DNA from: Rotaria sp. Silwood1 | Lineage: Eukaryota > Rotifera > Eurotatoria > Philodinida > Philodinidae | Reading direction: 5' to 3' | Length of the DNA stretch: 64,000 nt | Assembly: GCA_905250075.1 (NCBI GenBank) | Contig: CAJNOP010000027.1 | Span: forward strand, 2,028,741-2,092,740 | In this document: in pieces, positions 24,140-38,668 of the stretch | How positions within the stretch are numbered: the stretch's first letter is position 1 | Layout of the letters: every line of letters begins with the position of its first letter | The notes under the pieces: generated by a model | What the model was told of the DNA's origin: nothing | The model's input: the letters and a program-made list of their open reading frames with translations, nothing else | The model's database searches: none | Position numbers and translations under genes: made by a program

Positions 24140-27100
24140 GATGAGGGCTTAGGTAGAAGATATGTTTTCTAAAAAAAAAAACAAATTGCAAAAATTTTGT
24201 ATTAAAAGTCCTTATATCATATAATTTTTTTTTTTGTAATTATAATAATAACAATACATAGTGAGTTACTGTTACGAAACACCCCGTCATCTAAATAGGG
24301 ACAAAACTTACGATTAAGTGTTCTTGTAGAAAATAGGCACGTTTTTCTTTCCTTCTTTTTTTTTTTTTTTACTCTTGTTCTTTTTTTTTTCTTTTGATTT
24401 TTTTGTTCAAATTATAGTTAGACTTATACATTATTAGAAACACGCGTGACAATTGAGGTATAAGGTCATATTAGTGAAAATATGTCAAATAAGACGATGA
24501 AAGGACAAAGAAAAATAACAAAAACGTCAACATGATTATTGTCATCTTTCTTTATCATGGGTATTAATCAAAAAGATGATTCAACGCATAGACATATATG
24601 ACAAAATATGAGATATGAAGAAAAAAAATCTAAAGAATAAAGCATAATACTCAATGAATTCGATTATCGTTCCGGAATAATTCAGAAGTATACTAGCTTA
24701 GAAAGAAAAAAGCAATATGGATTTGATTTATGAATAGAGTAAGATTCATGCTGTTCCTGCCTGTGAAGTTACAAAGAATGAGACGACTACCGACATGGCC
24801 GTCTTTTTTCCTTTCTCTCTCTCTCTTTCTCCTTGTTTTTTCTTTCTTTCTTTCTTTTCCTTTTTTACTACACATGTACGTACGTTTGGTTCGCTTTGAG
24901 AGTATCAACGACACGAAAAAAAGAAATAGAGAAAAGAAGAAGAAGAAGAAAAAAAAAAAAGAACGTAAATGATAATCATCTCGTTCTTTATGCACTATAT
25001 TTTCACAAGGATATTTTCAATCAGTCAATCAAGTTTGTAAATAATCATAATTGTCGATTAATGAAAAGAAAAAAAAAAAAAAAGAGATAAACGTGAAAGA
25101 ATGATCAGAGAGAATACTTTATTTTATCTAATCAATGAAGGTTTTAAACATACTTGAAATTCAATAGATGAATGACAAGAAATGACGAACGAATACATAC
25201 AAAGTAAGGTATGTAAACAAATACGAAAGTCAATCTTTTCTATAATATCAGATATGATTATTATTATTATTATTGTAGACTTGAATATAATGTAAATAGT
25301 TATGTTTTGATAATCATAGTACCATGAAATATTAATATTTCATTGATGTTAAAAAGAAAAACGAAGAACAAAAGAAAATATTTCGTATAAACTTTTATGT
25401 TTCTTGAGCAGAAAAAAGAAAAGGCAATTATGAAATGTATGCCCCTACAATATTGTTAATGTAAATTTCTTTCATGCACGAAAAAATACACTGATAACAG
25501 TTGACAGCATGATTGTTTTTCGTTCTTTTTTTTTTTTTATGAAAGAAATAAGACGAAGGTCGACTGAACACACACATGTATGATTATTTATACTATTAAA
25601 AGCATATTGATTTATTCAAGGAGAATCATTGAAGTTTATTTTATTTGACAAACATCAATATTTATTTCTAAAGGTAATTAAATTGATAAAAAGCTATTAG
25701 AACATTGTATGAGATGAAACAATTCAATTTTATCATGTTTTGTCTCATGAGACATTTTTTGAAAATGTAGTTTTTTTTTCTTTTCTTCAAACAATGACAT
25801 GAAATAAATGTTTTACTTTAATGATATTGAAAGCATATTGCCATCAATAAAATATTCTTTGATTTTTTTTTTTGTCGTTCAAAAGTGCAGATGTTATTTT
25901 TATTATTTATTCATTCATATAACTTTATCTAAATATTCACTCAAAAACATTCATTCGTACTGCTCATTTTCGAAAAACTTCGGCAAAAAAATGATAAGAC
26001 TTTTTTTTTGCTGATTACCATACATTATGCAGTGGTTGTAGATTTTATATTCATCCACATGCCTCAGTAGGTTTTTCTTTTCTGTTAATTAATTATTAAT
26101 ATTACATAAAATAAAAATATAGCGTATCATAATGTTAAATATCAATTCGATCTTCGTATTAAGACAAGGATATGTTAATGAATTACATGTTACTATTGAT
26201 CCTAAGATTTTAATTGAAACATACAAGAGTGTTGGATTCGAAGAAAAAAAACACACATTTCACAGTTCGTTTTCAATTATTACCGATACGGCTCAATGCA
26301 TAGTATTTAGTCGATAAGAAATAAAGTTGCGAAAAAAAAATAAGCAATTATTGGTTATTAATCCATTTTGTCTTATTCTGTTTGGTTTTCAAGTCGATAC
26401 TATATGTATTGAATCATATACAATCGTTAAACATTTGTATCTCTATAATTCAAGTATAGCATTATTTTACTGTTGTTTTTGTTACATTTTTTTTCTTACC
26501 TCTTGCTAACATGGGAAAATGAATCTTCTCTCATGAGTATAGCGTGAGACAATTAAAAAAAAAAGAATAAATAACTTACAATGAACGTGTGACTACTATT
26601 CTTTTTTTTCTGTATATTGATTATTTGAATTGTTCTGAAAACGTGAACTATCTAATTACTTATTCTTGTCCTCAGTTATAATAGCTTACTATGAATTCAT
26701 GAAAAAAATATATGATATCATGCAAATATTGATTCAGAAATATGAGACATATTAAGTCGAATATGATATTCTAATCTTAACATGAACAATGAATGGATTG
26801 TGAAGATTTTTGTCTAATAAATTTTGACAGTTTTATCAGAAAGTACTAATGTCACATAAAAGAATGTTGTAAGACAAAAAAAAAACTGTGAAGTTAACAA
26901 GAAAAGATCAAGTGATATTAAAATATCATTAATGATTAAAATTCATGTATGATTAAAGTTTTAACTGAAAGAAATTATAAAGATCAAGATTTTCCTCTAA
27001 TGAACGTATTTCATCATTTGCTTCAAAATTCATTTCTGATTTTAAAAAGTCTGATATTCATGTCTTCAAATACTATTTAAATTTCACGAATGTACTTTTT

Positions 27101-27351
27101 AATGTTGTTTGTGAAAGTCTTTAAGTAGATTTTAAATATGTATATTGAAGTTTTTATACATATTCTACTCACTAGATACTCGACATCGAGCTTGAATCGG
27201 AGCATGAAACAGCTGTCAGGCCGAGTTTTAAGTAGGATCTTATGTTCAAATGTGACTCAGCTATTAATGAGATCTCGATGTTTCAAATTACTTTGTCCTT
27301 TTTGAAGCTGTTAATTTAAACAAAAGGATAGATATGAAAAATTTTTCAATC
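24140..27351. other. Gene-poor intergenic region
   Basis: Long poly-A/T runs, and a CT-rich microsatellite (about 24810-24855) with adjacent A/G runs upstream of SAM synthetase. A 61-codon ORF at 26132-26317 (RQGYVNELHVTIDPKILIE) reads like protein but has no context, so it is left as a possible relic. Confidence 0.45.
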
Positions 27352-27572
27352 ATGATTGAGCAATTTATTATACTTGAGCGAACAGCTCACATAAATGAAA
27401 AGGAATATTGTTTTAATAAAAGGATTCAGTTTTTAATGAAAATTCATCTACAGATAATGATGAATCATATGACGAAGTAACTGAATACATGAGAGAAAAA
27501 TGGACTGTCAAAAGGATGAACATGTGTTATCATGATGAGAAAAGGATTATGTTTATATATTCACAATTATGA
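27352..27572 (+). pseudogene. Small coding relic, family not recognised
   Basis: The sequence reads MIEQFIILERTAHINEKEY in one frame. After a one-frame shift near 27420 it continues as a protein-like acidic stretch (STDNDESYDEVTEYMREKW) to a stop at 27572. The frame change in the middle suggests a decayed gene or transposon fragment. No family can be named. Confidence 0.3.
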
Positions 27573-30500
27573 CATTTGGTACCAAGGCTATGTTCCATTT
27601 CAGCGTCATCGCAACAAAAAGAAAACATATTCTTAGCAAAATCGATTGGATCTTAGAAGCAGAAAGACTCTTAGTGAATCCTATAAAATTAGCTTTTTCG
27701 TAGAACTCGAAATGATCTTTTTTCTTTTTGTTGATGTTTATGGAAGAAACTAAACAACATATTTTTTCATATGAAATAAAAGTTCGAAAACCATACTGTG
27801 ACTGTGTAAGTATCGACCGAATGTCGATAAGCCTCGAACTGAGTTCGATTGTGAAAGGTCACATTCATGTAGGACACTACTAAACATTGATCAGCTAGCG
27901 AAAAACTTTACTAGGAAACTATTATGATCGACACTTTATGACATAAAAATTAGATTCCATAAAAGAGGAAACCGTTTCGAATAGGTCAGACTGGATTGAA
28001 TCGACAGATCGACTAGACAAATGTTTGTCCTTATTTCATTTCTAGATAGTTTCATTTGATGTGATCAACATCGGAAAAAATTCCCTACATAGTTTCATCT
28101 AATAAAAGTAGAAAAGTAAACAAGTTAGACTAGTCGGTTTGAAACTCGCATCGATACTAATTTCATCTCTAGATTCTACAGCTTTCACTATACTACTTGA
28201 TCTGAAGTTGTTTTTCACCTTAATTTCGAACATTCAATATTTATATACTTGTTTATAAACGTTTTTCTCATTCCTGATTTGTTTCATAATCTTCACGAAC
28301 GTAGTTTATTTTACATAATATTCTTAGATAATTTTTTGTATATAATATATTACATTTCGATTTGATCTGTGTTTTAACAATATTTGTTTTTCAGATAAGC
28401 AGAATCTCATTGTAATATTTTTACTTTTTATTTGACATCTCTTTTTGATACACAATACGCTTAGGACGGTCATGCAAATAAGTTTTTGATCAAGTCTTTT
28501 ATATACTTTCTGTCTAGCTGAGAAGAATATCATCATAAAATGATGATATATTTTTATCGATTCTGTCAAGATAAAAAAAAACCCGATAAGATAAGTACGT
28601 ACATTTTTAGGAATAAGGAAATCAAACAAGTTCATTATTTTTATCAATATAAAATACAGAAATTTTCAATGAATCAATAAAAATTGAAAAAAAAACAATG
28701 AATATTAATCGTTGCTTTTTGTAATTTCTTCAGTAGAAGATGTCTGAATCAATGATAATCAGTCAAAGTACAAATGATTTTACATTACGTAATAAAAATC
28801 AATCGTTTAAAAAAGTTTCAATGTATGTACTTACACTAGTGAACAATCTAGAAAATGTTTATGTAAAAAATGATTCGTATGATGATCTTATATTAGATCT
28901 TGATACAATTATAGTGATTTTCCAGAAGCGTCGTGAAAGAATCAGTTGGAACCAATAAAACTAACAACAATCGCATGTAAATCAAAAGGTCTAATGACGA
29001 TGAAGATGATAATCTGTATGATATAAAGAAAAGGCAAGAGAGTAGAAGTTATATAAAACAAGCAAGCTGGATATTTATACTAATAAAGAAAGGTGTGGAT
29101 CAGTGTATAGAATTTTCATTTTTTGAAAATTTTTAGTTTTCATCATTTTTTTCTATTCATGTAGTTTTCCACTTATCTCTAGTATATAAACTTTTAAAAT
29201 GCTTCTAGAACATTGAAATAGATGCGAACTGAGACGTCCTATGTTATTCACACAATTATGGCGATTAAAAAAATGGATGCTTACATTTTACAAAGAAAAG
29301 CAAGTGCGGATATTTAAAATAATGAAAGTTCAGGCTAATCTGAATGATAATACTAAACATGAGAGATGTATTCGATCGTATTAGTTGATAGGCTTATGTT
29401 GCATAATTTTACTGTAATTATAAGAGTTCTTTTTTTCAAATATTATTTTCATCGAAATTTTGTGATATTTCATAGACTGATATTCTTTTGTTAAGTCCCC
29501 TCAAAAATCGATCTTGAGTTAGGTACACTCAAATAGCATGAAGTTATTATTATATGTTGGGACTCTAATGATATGGCTATGGGAAAATTTTCAACCATAC
29601 TCAATAAACAAGAGTCGAAAGTAGGTCATTTGGTAAGCTAAAGTTCTCCCTAGGTATTTGTTGTATGTATTGAATGTTTTTTTTTAATGTTTAAAGCACT
29701 TGATCAGGATGCAAAGCATGAAAGAGCTCTCATCTTAAGATTCTTACTTTTTAAAAGGAGAAAAATTGAATGTCTCAAAAACTCTCTAAATATAGCGGTT
29801 TAATCACAAAAGTGCTCTTTTACATAATAGTAACAAGGCTTACTGAAAAAAAAGAATTCTATCTTGCCCTTCATCTTGACATACTCTTTCAAATAAAAAC
29901 AAAATTAACTGTATGATTGAAGATCCACAGGGAAAAAAACAAAAACGATTTCCGTCTTTTCTGAAAATAGAATATATTTTCAAGCAGATGATGACAGAAG
30001 TTATCAAAAAAGTGGGGGTAAAATATCATGCCATTCGTAATAGATCAAACTTTGACCTTTATTTCCCTATACTTATGTTAATTATCATCTTTTTAAGAAG
30101 TAGTCTTTATTGAATATTTCAATTTTGTTCTCTTCTCAAAAATAAAACTATCAATATCTATTAGCAACAGTTGACTTTTGTATGATACAATCTTCAGACA
30201 ACGAGTCCAATGTATTTAACATCAACTAATATTATTAAAATGATATGATTTAATATGCGTCTCATTAGATACAACAACTACTGTAAATAGCATCTGTGCA
30301 GTCTGTTTTCTTAGGTGTATTTTTTACAAGATTTACAATACAACTATTTAATCAAAAATATAAACTATGTTTGTTTAAAAATGATCGTTATTTACATTTT
30401 ATATTTGATAGATATAAAATCACAAAAATGTGTGAGAAACTTCATGAATAAATCGTATGAAGTTATTTCAAATAAACCAAAATAATCAAGAAAATTTTAA

Positions 30501-31855
30501 GAAATAAAAACTTCTAATGTACAACTAAGTTGATTTCTAATAATAAGTAAATATTTCTTTGTTCGAAAGGACGTATTTAAAATTTTTTATATAAGAAAAC
30601 CAATAATTCATATTTTTCCTTCCAAAAAAAAAAATTATAAATTCATAACACTTTAATATTTATAGTCAATTAATTTACATGAGTCCATGAAGATAAATTT
30701 TTTAAGTTATTATTAGAAGTTCCAATAATTGTTTTCTTACTGAACAAAAATATAACCAATATCTGATTCATGTATCATACAAAGATATGATTTTGATGAA
30801 GGAAAAGAATAAGTTTGAATTTCACTTTTTTTTATTCATCTTTTCTTTTTTTTTTTCTTTCTTTTAATAACTTTCTATTTTCTGAAAGTTATATTTTTAC
30901 TCATATTAATTGAAATACACATATCTATAGCTAGTTCATTAATATCGTAGCAAAATCTGAGAAGAAGTATGTCTGTATTTCAATAAGATGGACATAGTTA
31001 ATTAATATTGATGAGTTTATTCTTAGAAAGAGTCTTTTTCTTCAGAATTTTTCAATGAAAAAATTTAGATGTATGTTAGAGTTATCTGTTTACTTGAATA
31101 TGAGAACTTTTAATTTGATGTTGCTAGCAAATAATATGAAGAAAAAAAATTTCCTAGTTTCAGGAAAATTTGTTCATAAATATCAGTCAATTCGAATCAA
31201 GTTTAGTTTTAATGAATCTAATTTTTCTTTTTCTTTTTCTAAAGAAAACACAAAGAAAAATGTTTCTAAACAGATACTTGATATCTAAATGTACAATGAA
31301 TAATTATTCAAAATAGAACAAACAATCTTAAAAGTCAAATCGATATTGAATAAATAAAGTATTCTTCAGAATGACGCCGTACTATCTTTATTAATTTTCT
31401 AATATTAAAACAAATTATTTACATATTCATTTGCTTGTATTAAGATTAATACAAGAATAATTTCGCTATACAATTAAAATTAAATAAACATTCGAATTTT
31501 CGTTAGTAATGAAATGGCCAGTTTTTTGTTTTTTTTATTTTTAATAAATTAAAGTAACATTAAATCCTTTGGAGAACATAAACCATGACAGAAAAACATG
31601 AATATAAGTGCATTTTCTATGTGTATATGTTTACATAATAAAAAATACTGAGAGAAGAAACAAAATTAAGAACAAAAACAAACAAAGCAAATGAATATGT
31701 TTATGTTGCCAATATTCACATTTATTAAGGGGATATACGAAGCAAAACAATTAAATCATATATACCTGTTTCATCCCATTTGAAAAACAAAAACAAAAAA
31801 AAAAAGAAGTAATAATTGGCCTATCAAGTTTATATTTCATGTTATATCATATAAT
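27573..31855. other. Gene-poor intergenic region
   Basis: Mostly A/T-rich non-coding sequence. Short ORFs at 28740-28958 (MSESMIISQSTNDF) and 29913-30113 have protein-like composition but no splice context or similarity. Nothing else could be supported. Confidence 0.45.
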
Positions 31856-32470
31856 TTATTTTTTTTGTTGTAATGAATTTGCTAACCAATCCATCGCTTC
31901 ATTTAATCCAGTACCTTTAATAGCTGATGTTTTAAATATTTGATATTTTCGATTTTTTAATGATGTTAAACCAAGTGAATTAGCTACGTCACTAACAGTC
32001 ATACAACCATCAAGATCTTGTTTATTAGCAAATACACATAACACAGCATTTTTAAGTTCATCTTCTTCAAGCATTGAAATAAGTTCATGTTTTGATATAC
32101 CTATACGATCACGATCCATGGAATCAACAACATATATAATAGCATCGGTATTTGAATAATAACAACGCCAATAAGGACGAATGGATGTTTGACCACCTTG
32201 AAAAAGAACAAACGAAAAATATTAAAGAAAAAGAAAAAATATAATATGAAATGTTATATTAATTTTACCAAGGTCCCAAACTTGAAATTTTAAATTTTTA
32301 TACTGTACAGTTTCAACGTTGAAACCAATCGTTGGAATAGTTGTCACAACTTCACTGACTTGAAGACGATAAAGTATTGTTGTTTTACCTGCACCATCAA
32401 GACCCAAAATAAGTATACGTCGTTCTTTATTACCAAATAGGCCAGAAAAAACACTTAATAGACTGCCCAT
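31856..32470 (-). CDS. ARL1: ADP-ribosylation factor-like protein 1
   Basis: Two exons, 32470-32269 and 32196-31856, separated by a 72-nt intron; 180 aa, as in human ARL1 (181). It is a small GTPase of the trans-Golgi that recruits GRIP-domain golgins and other effectors. Gly2 (MGSLLSV) for N-myristoylation is present. The nucleotide-binding motifs are complete: GLDGAGKT (P-loop), [12 protein letters not shown] (switch 1), WDLGGQ (switch 2), ANKQD, and TSAIKGTG. The segment [20 protein letters not shown] is characteristic of ARL1 rather than ARF1. The start is fixed by the conserved N-terminal helix. Confidence 0.96.
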
Positions 32471-33338
32471 TTGTTAATAATTATATTCGTTTTTATCTAT
32501 TGGAAATGATTATTGATAGTAAAAATCTTGGTTATACAACACGAAAATGATTAAATTTTCATTATTAACATCTGTAAAATAGAATAGAAAACTTCTTACT
32601 CATATATTTAAGTGTCAAAAAAAGAGAAGAAAAGGAAAAAAAAAGTTTTTTTTTGCTTTATTTCAAAACAAATAAATCGTTGGCCTTCCACGTCGTCAGC
32701 CACTAGGTGCTGGTGCGCTTCATAGGTAATCATAATAATATTGGGTGATTGGTCAATTAGGTTTACCTTGTATACTCCCAGTTATATTACATGCTTTTTC
32801 ATTTAGCTTGATCTTGTTCCAGGCGAATGAGAAAAATTCACAAAAGCTATCTCCGAATTGAAATATCATAACAGAGGACGCTAACCTATGACCAATAGAA
32901 GCTGACATCTACGCATAGTTGGTCACGTATATAATCTTTTTTTTTAATTGGCGATAACTGGCGACCCCAGAGGTTCTAGCAGTACATATATACTAGGAAA
33001 TATAATCTTTTCTTATACAGCATAATCAAAAAGTTCAGGAAGGTGTGCAAAAAAAAAAATTAAGTTCAATTACTGTTTATTCATCTTCAGAATGATTGCA
33101 AAACTTATCACGCGCATTATCAAAGTAGTGAAATAAAAATGGAAGATTCTCGTTACGCAAATTTACTATGTTTAAGCCCGTTAATTCACATACAAATCTC
33201 ATCTTCGAATGTTCGCTGATAGAAACATAAATATACACATATGCAAAAATCTACAATCTACTCTCACGCGTGTCTCAAATAAAAATATGCCTTTATTCAA
33301 TTTTAATCGATTGCATTTATTGAAGACTTTAATGTGGT
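32471..33338. other. Upstream region of ARL1
   Basis: Holds the presumed ARL1 promoter, including GGTGATTGGTC (an ATTGG/CCAAT-like box) at about 32743-32753. No gene is seen. Confidence 0.4.
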
Positions 33339-33491
33339 ATGTACAAAGACAAGATTTTACATTTATTGGAGTGTAAATATGGATCGTCTCTTCTCGATCA
33401 CGCGCATCCGCGTGAACGGATTGTATTTGGACCAAACAGTGGAACACATATTGTGGTCTTTGATTCAAATCGAACGGTACCAAAGGCATGA
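33339..33491 (+). pseudogene. Short coding relic with unusually high CpG
   Basis: The best protein-like reading is a 50-codon frame, MYKDKILHLLECKYG ... ERIVFGPNSGTHIVVFDSN ... VPKA, ending in TGA. It continues open for about 18 codons after the stop. Overlapping open frames exist on both strands, so the true frame is uncertain. CpG density is higher than in the flanks. It may be the remnant of an exon or of a transferred gene; no family is recognised. Confidence 0.25.
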
Positions 33492-34661
33492 TCAACTCGG
33501 TCGAACGATACTGAGAAGATTTATCGAGAGACATTTCTGTTTTTATCGTGATCACATTTCGAAAATTCTTTTACACAATTTATACATCACTATGATTTGG
33601 ATTTCAGAGCACATAAAGACAGCACGATCATTCTGATAATAAAACAACTATGAAACAGTCAAACTAATTGTAATTCATCTTCGGACAATGTCAATCTACT
33701 ATTGTGATAATAAAATTGTCGATTGTACGCCAAGTGAATATTCGCAAGTCAACAGTCGTTGTACAAGCTATTTGATTGCAACAATAGCAATACTCTATCA
33801 TGTTGACCAATTGAAGAAACATATTGTGCATTAGTTCTTTATTAACATATAACAATATCTGATTCATATCTTGATACAGGTTTTTCTATATGAACTTCTT
33901 CTTCAGACTTCAAATCGTTCGTTTTGAAGAGTTATTTGCCAAATAAAATAATTCTTTGTTGATGTTTAAGACAGAAATAATCTGACACAATATTGACTCC
34001 AAGTGAATCTATAATCACACATGTTCGAAGTCAAGTGTCATTTAATGACGTAAAAAATACCATGATGTAATAATTTCTTCAATCTGTAACGTAAAAATTG
34101 AGTTGAGCGATGAATCAACTTTAACATAACTTGACTGGCAACTAGTGTACTCTTCAGTGCTCTGATGATCTATTTCAAAAATCTGATGATTACGATTTTC
34201 GACAATGTTGCAACTCCGTAGGGATTTTTCTTTACCGGTACCGGTCTAAATTGGTCAGACTCAAACGCACCGGCCGGTAGATTGACATGAGTCATTTTCC
34301 ACATTTTTCATCTTTTAAGAGAAGAGTCCAATCGACACGCCTTGATTAGTCATATCTACCTCTGATTCACTATAGAAATTACGTAAGACTTCTATTTCAC
34401 TATATATAATGCTGTTGTGAAATAGGATTGTTGATGAATTTTAAGGTCTATGGAGAGAAAATTGATTCTATTTCTCCAGCTTGCTTCAAAGACCGTCACA
34501 AAGATGCCAACATTCTTGTAACATACTGACAAACTGTGACAGAGATTTCGATATGTCTGTAGAGGAAAAAAGTGAAAATTATGTACTTCAAGGCTATGCC
34601 AAAATTGTTTTTTTTTAATAACGTTTTAGCTATGTCAAGTCTAATATCAATATGTGTCGCC
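33492..34661. other. Intergenic, no gene seen
   Basis: A/T-rich with scattered short ORFs. A short CCGG-rich patch at 34232-34272 (ACCGGTACCGGTC, then CACCGGCCGG) is the only distinctive feature. Confidence 0.45.
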
Positions 34662-34822
34662 AGCATATTAGTTTGAGTTCATTTTATATAAGTCTGTTGG
34701 ACACTAAAATTTAATTTACGCCATCGTACTTCGCTGATAGTTATAAATCTTGAAATGAAAATGATGTATTTCCTCCTTGTTGTCAAACAGACTTATGTAA
34801 AATGAACTCAAATTAATATGCT
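34662..34822. mobile_element. Short palindromic MITE-like element
   Basis: An inverted repeat of about 41 bp: 34662-34702 (AGCATATTAGTTTGAGTTCA and on to CTGTTGGACA) pairs with 34781-34822 with only about four mismatches. The loop is about 78 bp. No clear target duplication was found. A MITE or solo inverted repeat is the likely origin. Confidence 0.6.
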
Positions 34823-37800
34823 TGTGATATATCTTTGCAGTAGGCTGAAGCACGTGTGAAGTACGGCGTATTTGTTTGTTTTTTTTTCTTTGGGTTCCTC
34901 ACATGAGTTATAATAGCTTCATCTTGTCTAATATTTTAATTCCGTAGGAATTGTGCTAAAAACGATCCCTTCACTATCTATATCCATAAGTTTTCTCTCT
35001 TTTGGCATTGATCGATGGGCGTAAATTTTCATCAGACACAAATAATCTGAATTAACTGTACATATACTCTGCCTTTCATAAAAGATTTATTTTGTAAATC
35101 TCTTTTGTTTGAGCATAAAATTCAGTATAAAAAATAGGAAATCAAGATATCTACATATAATAAACCACAATAATGGTCAATGATTCCATTTTGTTTCGAT
35201 AAAATAACTTTATATCGAAGTGACTTGATAAAATATAGTATGCGTATTTTGATGAATATGAACCTAATAGGAATATTCTCTTGCATGTTCCTCATATAAA
35301 TGATCATTGATTCAAGTAAAATTGGTTTAACATGCAAAAAAACCCCTTTGTTGAATTTTTTTGACAAAAAAAGACATGCAAACACTTGAAAATATCTATA
35401 ATGAGCAGTACAAAAAAAGCTGTATCTATCGATCTGTAAGAAATTCTTATTAGACCGAACTGGCCGTTTACTGTCACCTGTTTCAACACTAATGAGTAGT
35501 ACAAAGATAGTTTTCTTGTTTCAGTATGTCAGTTTTACTCTTACAACGAAATCACATTAGAATTACTACCCACTTTTCAGGCAAAACATGCCATGTAACA
35601 AAATGCAAAATTGTACTTTTTTCATGAAATCAGTCAATAAATCTCTGTTTAGATACCTGTCGAAGCAAAAAATTGGATTTATATAACCCTTCTACTGAGC
35701 ATCTCAGAGTTTCCAGCATGTTTGATAATTTGACGAGAGTGCACTTTCAATTGTTGAGATAGCTTCATTTACTTTTGTGATTTCGAACCCTCACGATGCA
35801 GGGGTAACCTATCAATGGTCACACCATTGTCAAGAGACAGAAGGTAACACGAGAGAAAGTTGAGGTAAGATTGATGATGATTTTCTCATATACTTGAGAT
35901 CTGCAAGTATCCTAGGTCAATTATTTTCATCCCATAGAAAGCCAGATGATTCAGAGTTTTGCACGAAAATCGAAATACGGTATTTGTTGTTATTACCTGC
36001 TATCTGACGATAAGCATTTATGTGTAACTGGAAATTCAGATTCTTCTAAGTAAAGCGAATAAGATCGTCGATCACTTTGCTCTCACGCACTTGTGCTGTA
36101 AAAATAAACCTGAATGGCAAGAAGAAATACAAACTAATTAGGAACAAAATGTCGAGTTACAAAGGTAATTTGTTCATGTGAATTAAAATATTTCTGACTT
36201 TGCTGATTGCTTTGGTTTTGATAATATTAATAAATCCCGTTATATAGACTCGTTCAGCTGCTGCACTAGAACTGGTTGTTCTGAATGCACAATAGGTAAC
36301 TGTCGTCTCATGTGACCACTGTATGGCAGGACATGAGATCTATTATTCTTAATATGAGTGCCTTAAATATCATGAGATTGTGAATCGAGTGATACATGAA
36401 TTGACTCTGTGTACAAAAAGTCATCATCTTGCTCAAAATAGTTAAAATCTTGATGTTCAACTGAAAATTGAAATCGAGAGGTTCCATCGGATATTTTTCA
36501 ATTAGTCTCCTTGATGCTATGAATCTTGTATACAAACAAACCGCAAAGCAAGAAGAGAAGCAAGAACGACAAGAGCAAGTTATACTTACCGCTTCTGAAA
36601 TAGGAATGAGTGCAGAAGGATTTCAAGTAAATCTATTGGTGATAAACAAAGAACGATCATCGATTGCTATAATGGAATATGATTGAAAGATTGAATATCT
36701 TTGCAACCACCACGCTGAACGAACAACAACTCTTTCAATAAACCAATTCATTCGATGTCGCAGTTTTTTTTATTTTTATTTCATGGTAAAAAGTTAGTGC
36801 ACAAGATAGTTTTACCTTTTTCACAAATTGAACCCAAATTTTACATTTAATTATGTATTGTACTGATGGATATAAATCATGGAATTTCGATTTTCTTGGC
36901 TCCTCAACAACATTTATTTTAGTTAATGATTGTTTTTTTGTATGTTTCTTTCTTATTTTTTGATAGAAAGTATTGGTTCATTCTTTTCGTCCTGATCATC
37001 CATTGGGAATTATGAATAATTTTCATTTTTCTTATTTATTTTTGAAATTAGCTTATGCATTGATATAATCATTTTGCTGGAACTAAAGTGTTTTAGAATT
37101 GTAGATGATTTTCTTATTTGTTTTTCTTTGATGACGACTGAAAAGTGAGCATTTAAGAACATTCTTAACATGGCTGAAATAGCAGAACAAAGTATTATAA
37201 TTGCTTAATGCATTTTCTAGATTTGAACCACGGTCAGAGGCGATACTTGATTAATCAAAATCAGTCGAATCAAATGATCCTAAACATTGTCGAACAGACT
37301 AAAAACGAGTCAAAGATGAAACACATGTTTTAAGAAAAATTAAAACGATGCAAAATGTTGTTATTCTTGCATTTTTTTCGAATAAAATTCTATTAAAAGA
37401 AATATTTTGGTAATTAACAAAGAAGGTCATTCGAACTATCGTCTTACAACGAAAGTAAGAATAGGATGTCCATTGTTATAATCATATTGAACATACATAG
37501 GTCAAGAACATAGATTAAATGATTTGCAATTGAATTCGTCACCAATAAATGAAATTGAGATGTACATATAAGTAATTTGCTCATGTGAGTCGGATCATAT
37601 ACCAATACTAACATCAATGCATCCCCATTCTCCTATCATTCTTTTGTTAAACCTCTTACTATTGTGATGATAATCATTAGCACATGTGCACATATGTTAA
37701 GCAAACAGATCGATACCGCGAAGGATTTTTTGGGGTGTAGATTTTCACTTTATTTACATCTACATCTATGTCCTCTTGTCAGGTGAAATTGATCTTCTTA

Positions 37801-38401
37801 ATGATGAATAGTTAATGTAATCGACTAAAATAATTAATGATTCGTGGATATATTAAAAGAAAATATAATGATCCTGAAGGAAAAGAACATGTTGAATACC
37901 TTGAAATTCATTATTATTGTAAAAACCTTGCGCTCGATCGTTCGAAGCAGAACACATTCTAAATATCCAAAATTGTCGAAACTCATGAACAACATACGTC
38001 CCATGTCACATGTCAATGCTATTGCTGAATGAGATTTTAGTAGTAATCGAAACCTTCTCGTCAGAGAACGTAGTTTTTTATCAAAGAAAACAATAAATGG
38101 AGATTTCATGCTACTGATAATTCTGTTAAATTTGTAAGTTATAGATTGGTGCATAAGATGAAGAATTACAATAATGACTAAAGTTATTCAATAAAAGTAA
38201 AAGCCTTTGTTTCAGATGCTGACTACATACTAGTGATATGCTTCGTGTAGTACACAAATCGACATCATTATACAACGAAACAACATTGAAAATAACACAC
38301 TGGCTGAAGATCAGCAGTCAGTAGACAAACAATATGAGAAGATGGCACTTTGAGTAAATAGAATAGTCTGAAGAGAAATAAAAACTTATGTCAAGATATA
38401 A
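34823..38401. other. Gene-poor intergenic region
   Basis: No supported gene. A frame at 36468-36686 (KQTAKQEEKQERQEQVILTA) is open and protein-like but lacks an ATG at its start. ORFs on both strands at 37834-38154 overlap each other and are not called. Confidence 0.4.
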
Positions 38402-38668
38402 AAAGAACTTCTATCAGAGAAAAGGACAATTCAGCTACTCTTTGATGAAGAAAGAAATCAACGTTTGAAAAGTTTTTTGAAAAATGAAAATTATACTGAT
38501 TTACAAGCTATATATGAATTGAATGAATATTGGATTGAAAGAATGCAATCTACCGATAAAGAAATGATGAAGCGTATGAAAGATGTATCAGTAATTCAAA
38601 AGAAAAACGAGTTCATGTTGGATATGAAAAATCAAACAAGAAGTGTAAATTTGCTTTTGAACAGTTAA
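38402..38668 (+). pseudogene. Coiled-coil coding fragment
   Basis: An 88-codon open frame follows a TAA, with no ATG near its 5' end. It encodes KELLSEKRTIQLLFDEERNQ, then LNEYWIERMQ and a Lys/Glu/Met-rich stretch of heptad-like character (EMMKRMKDVSVIQKKNEF). It could be an internal or last exon of an unrecognised gene, or a relic. Nothing in the neighbourhood identifies it. Confidence 0.3.

Noticed and set aside
24693..25090. ORFs on both strands rich in Phe, Lys and Arg
   Set aside because: They are translations of CT/GA microsatellites and poly-A runs.
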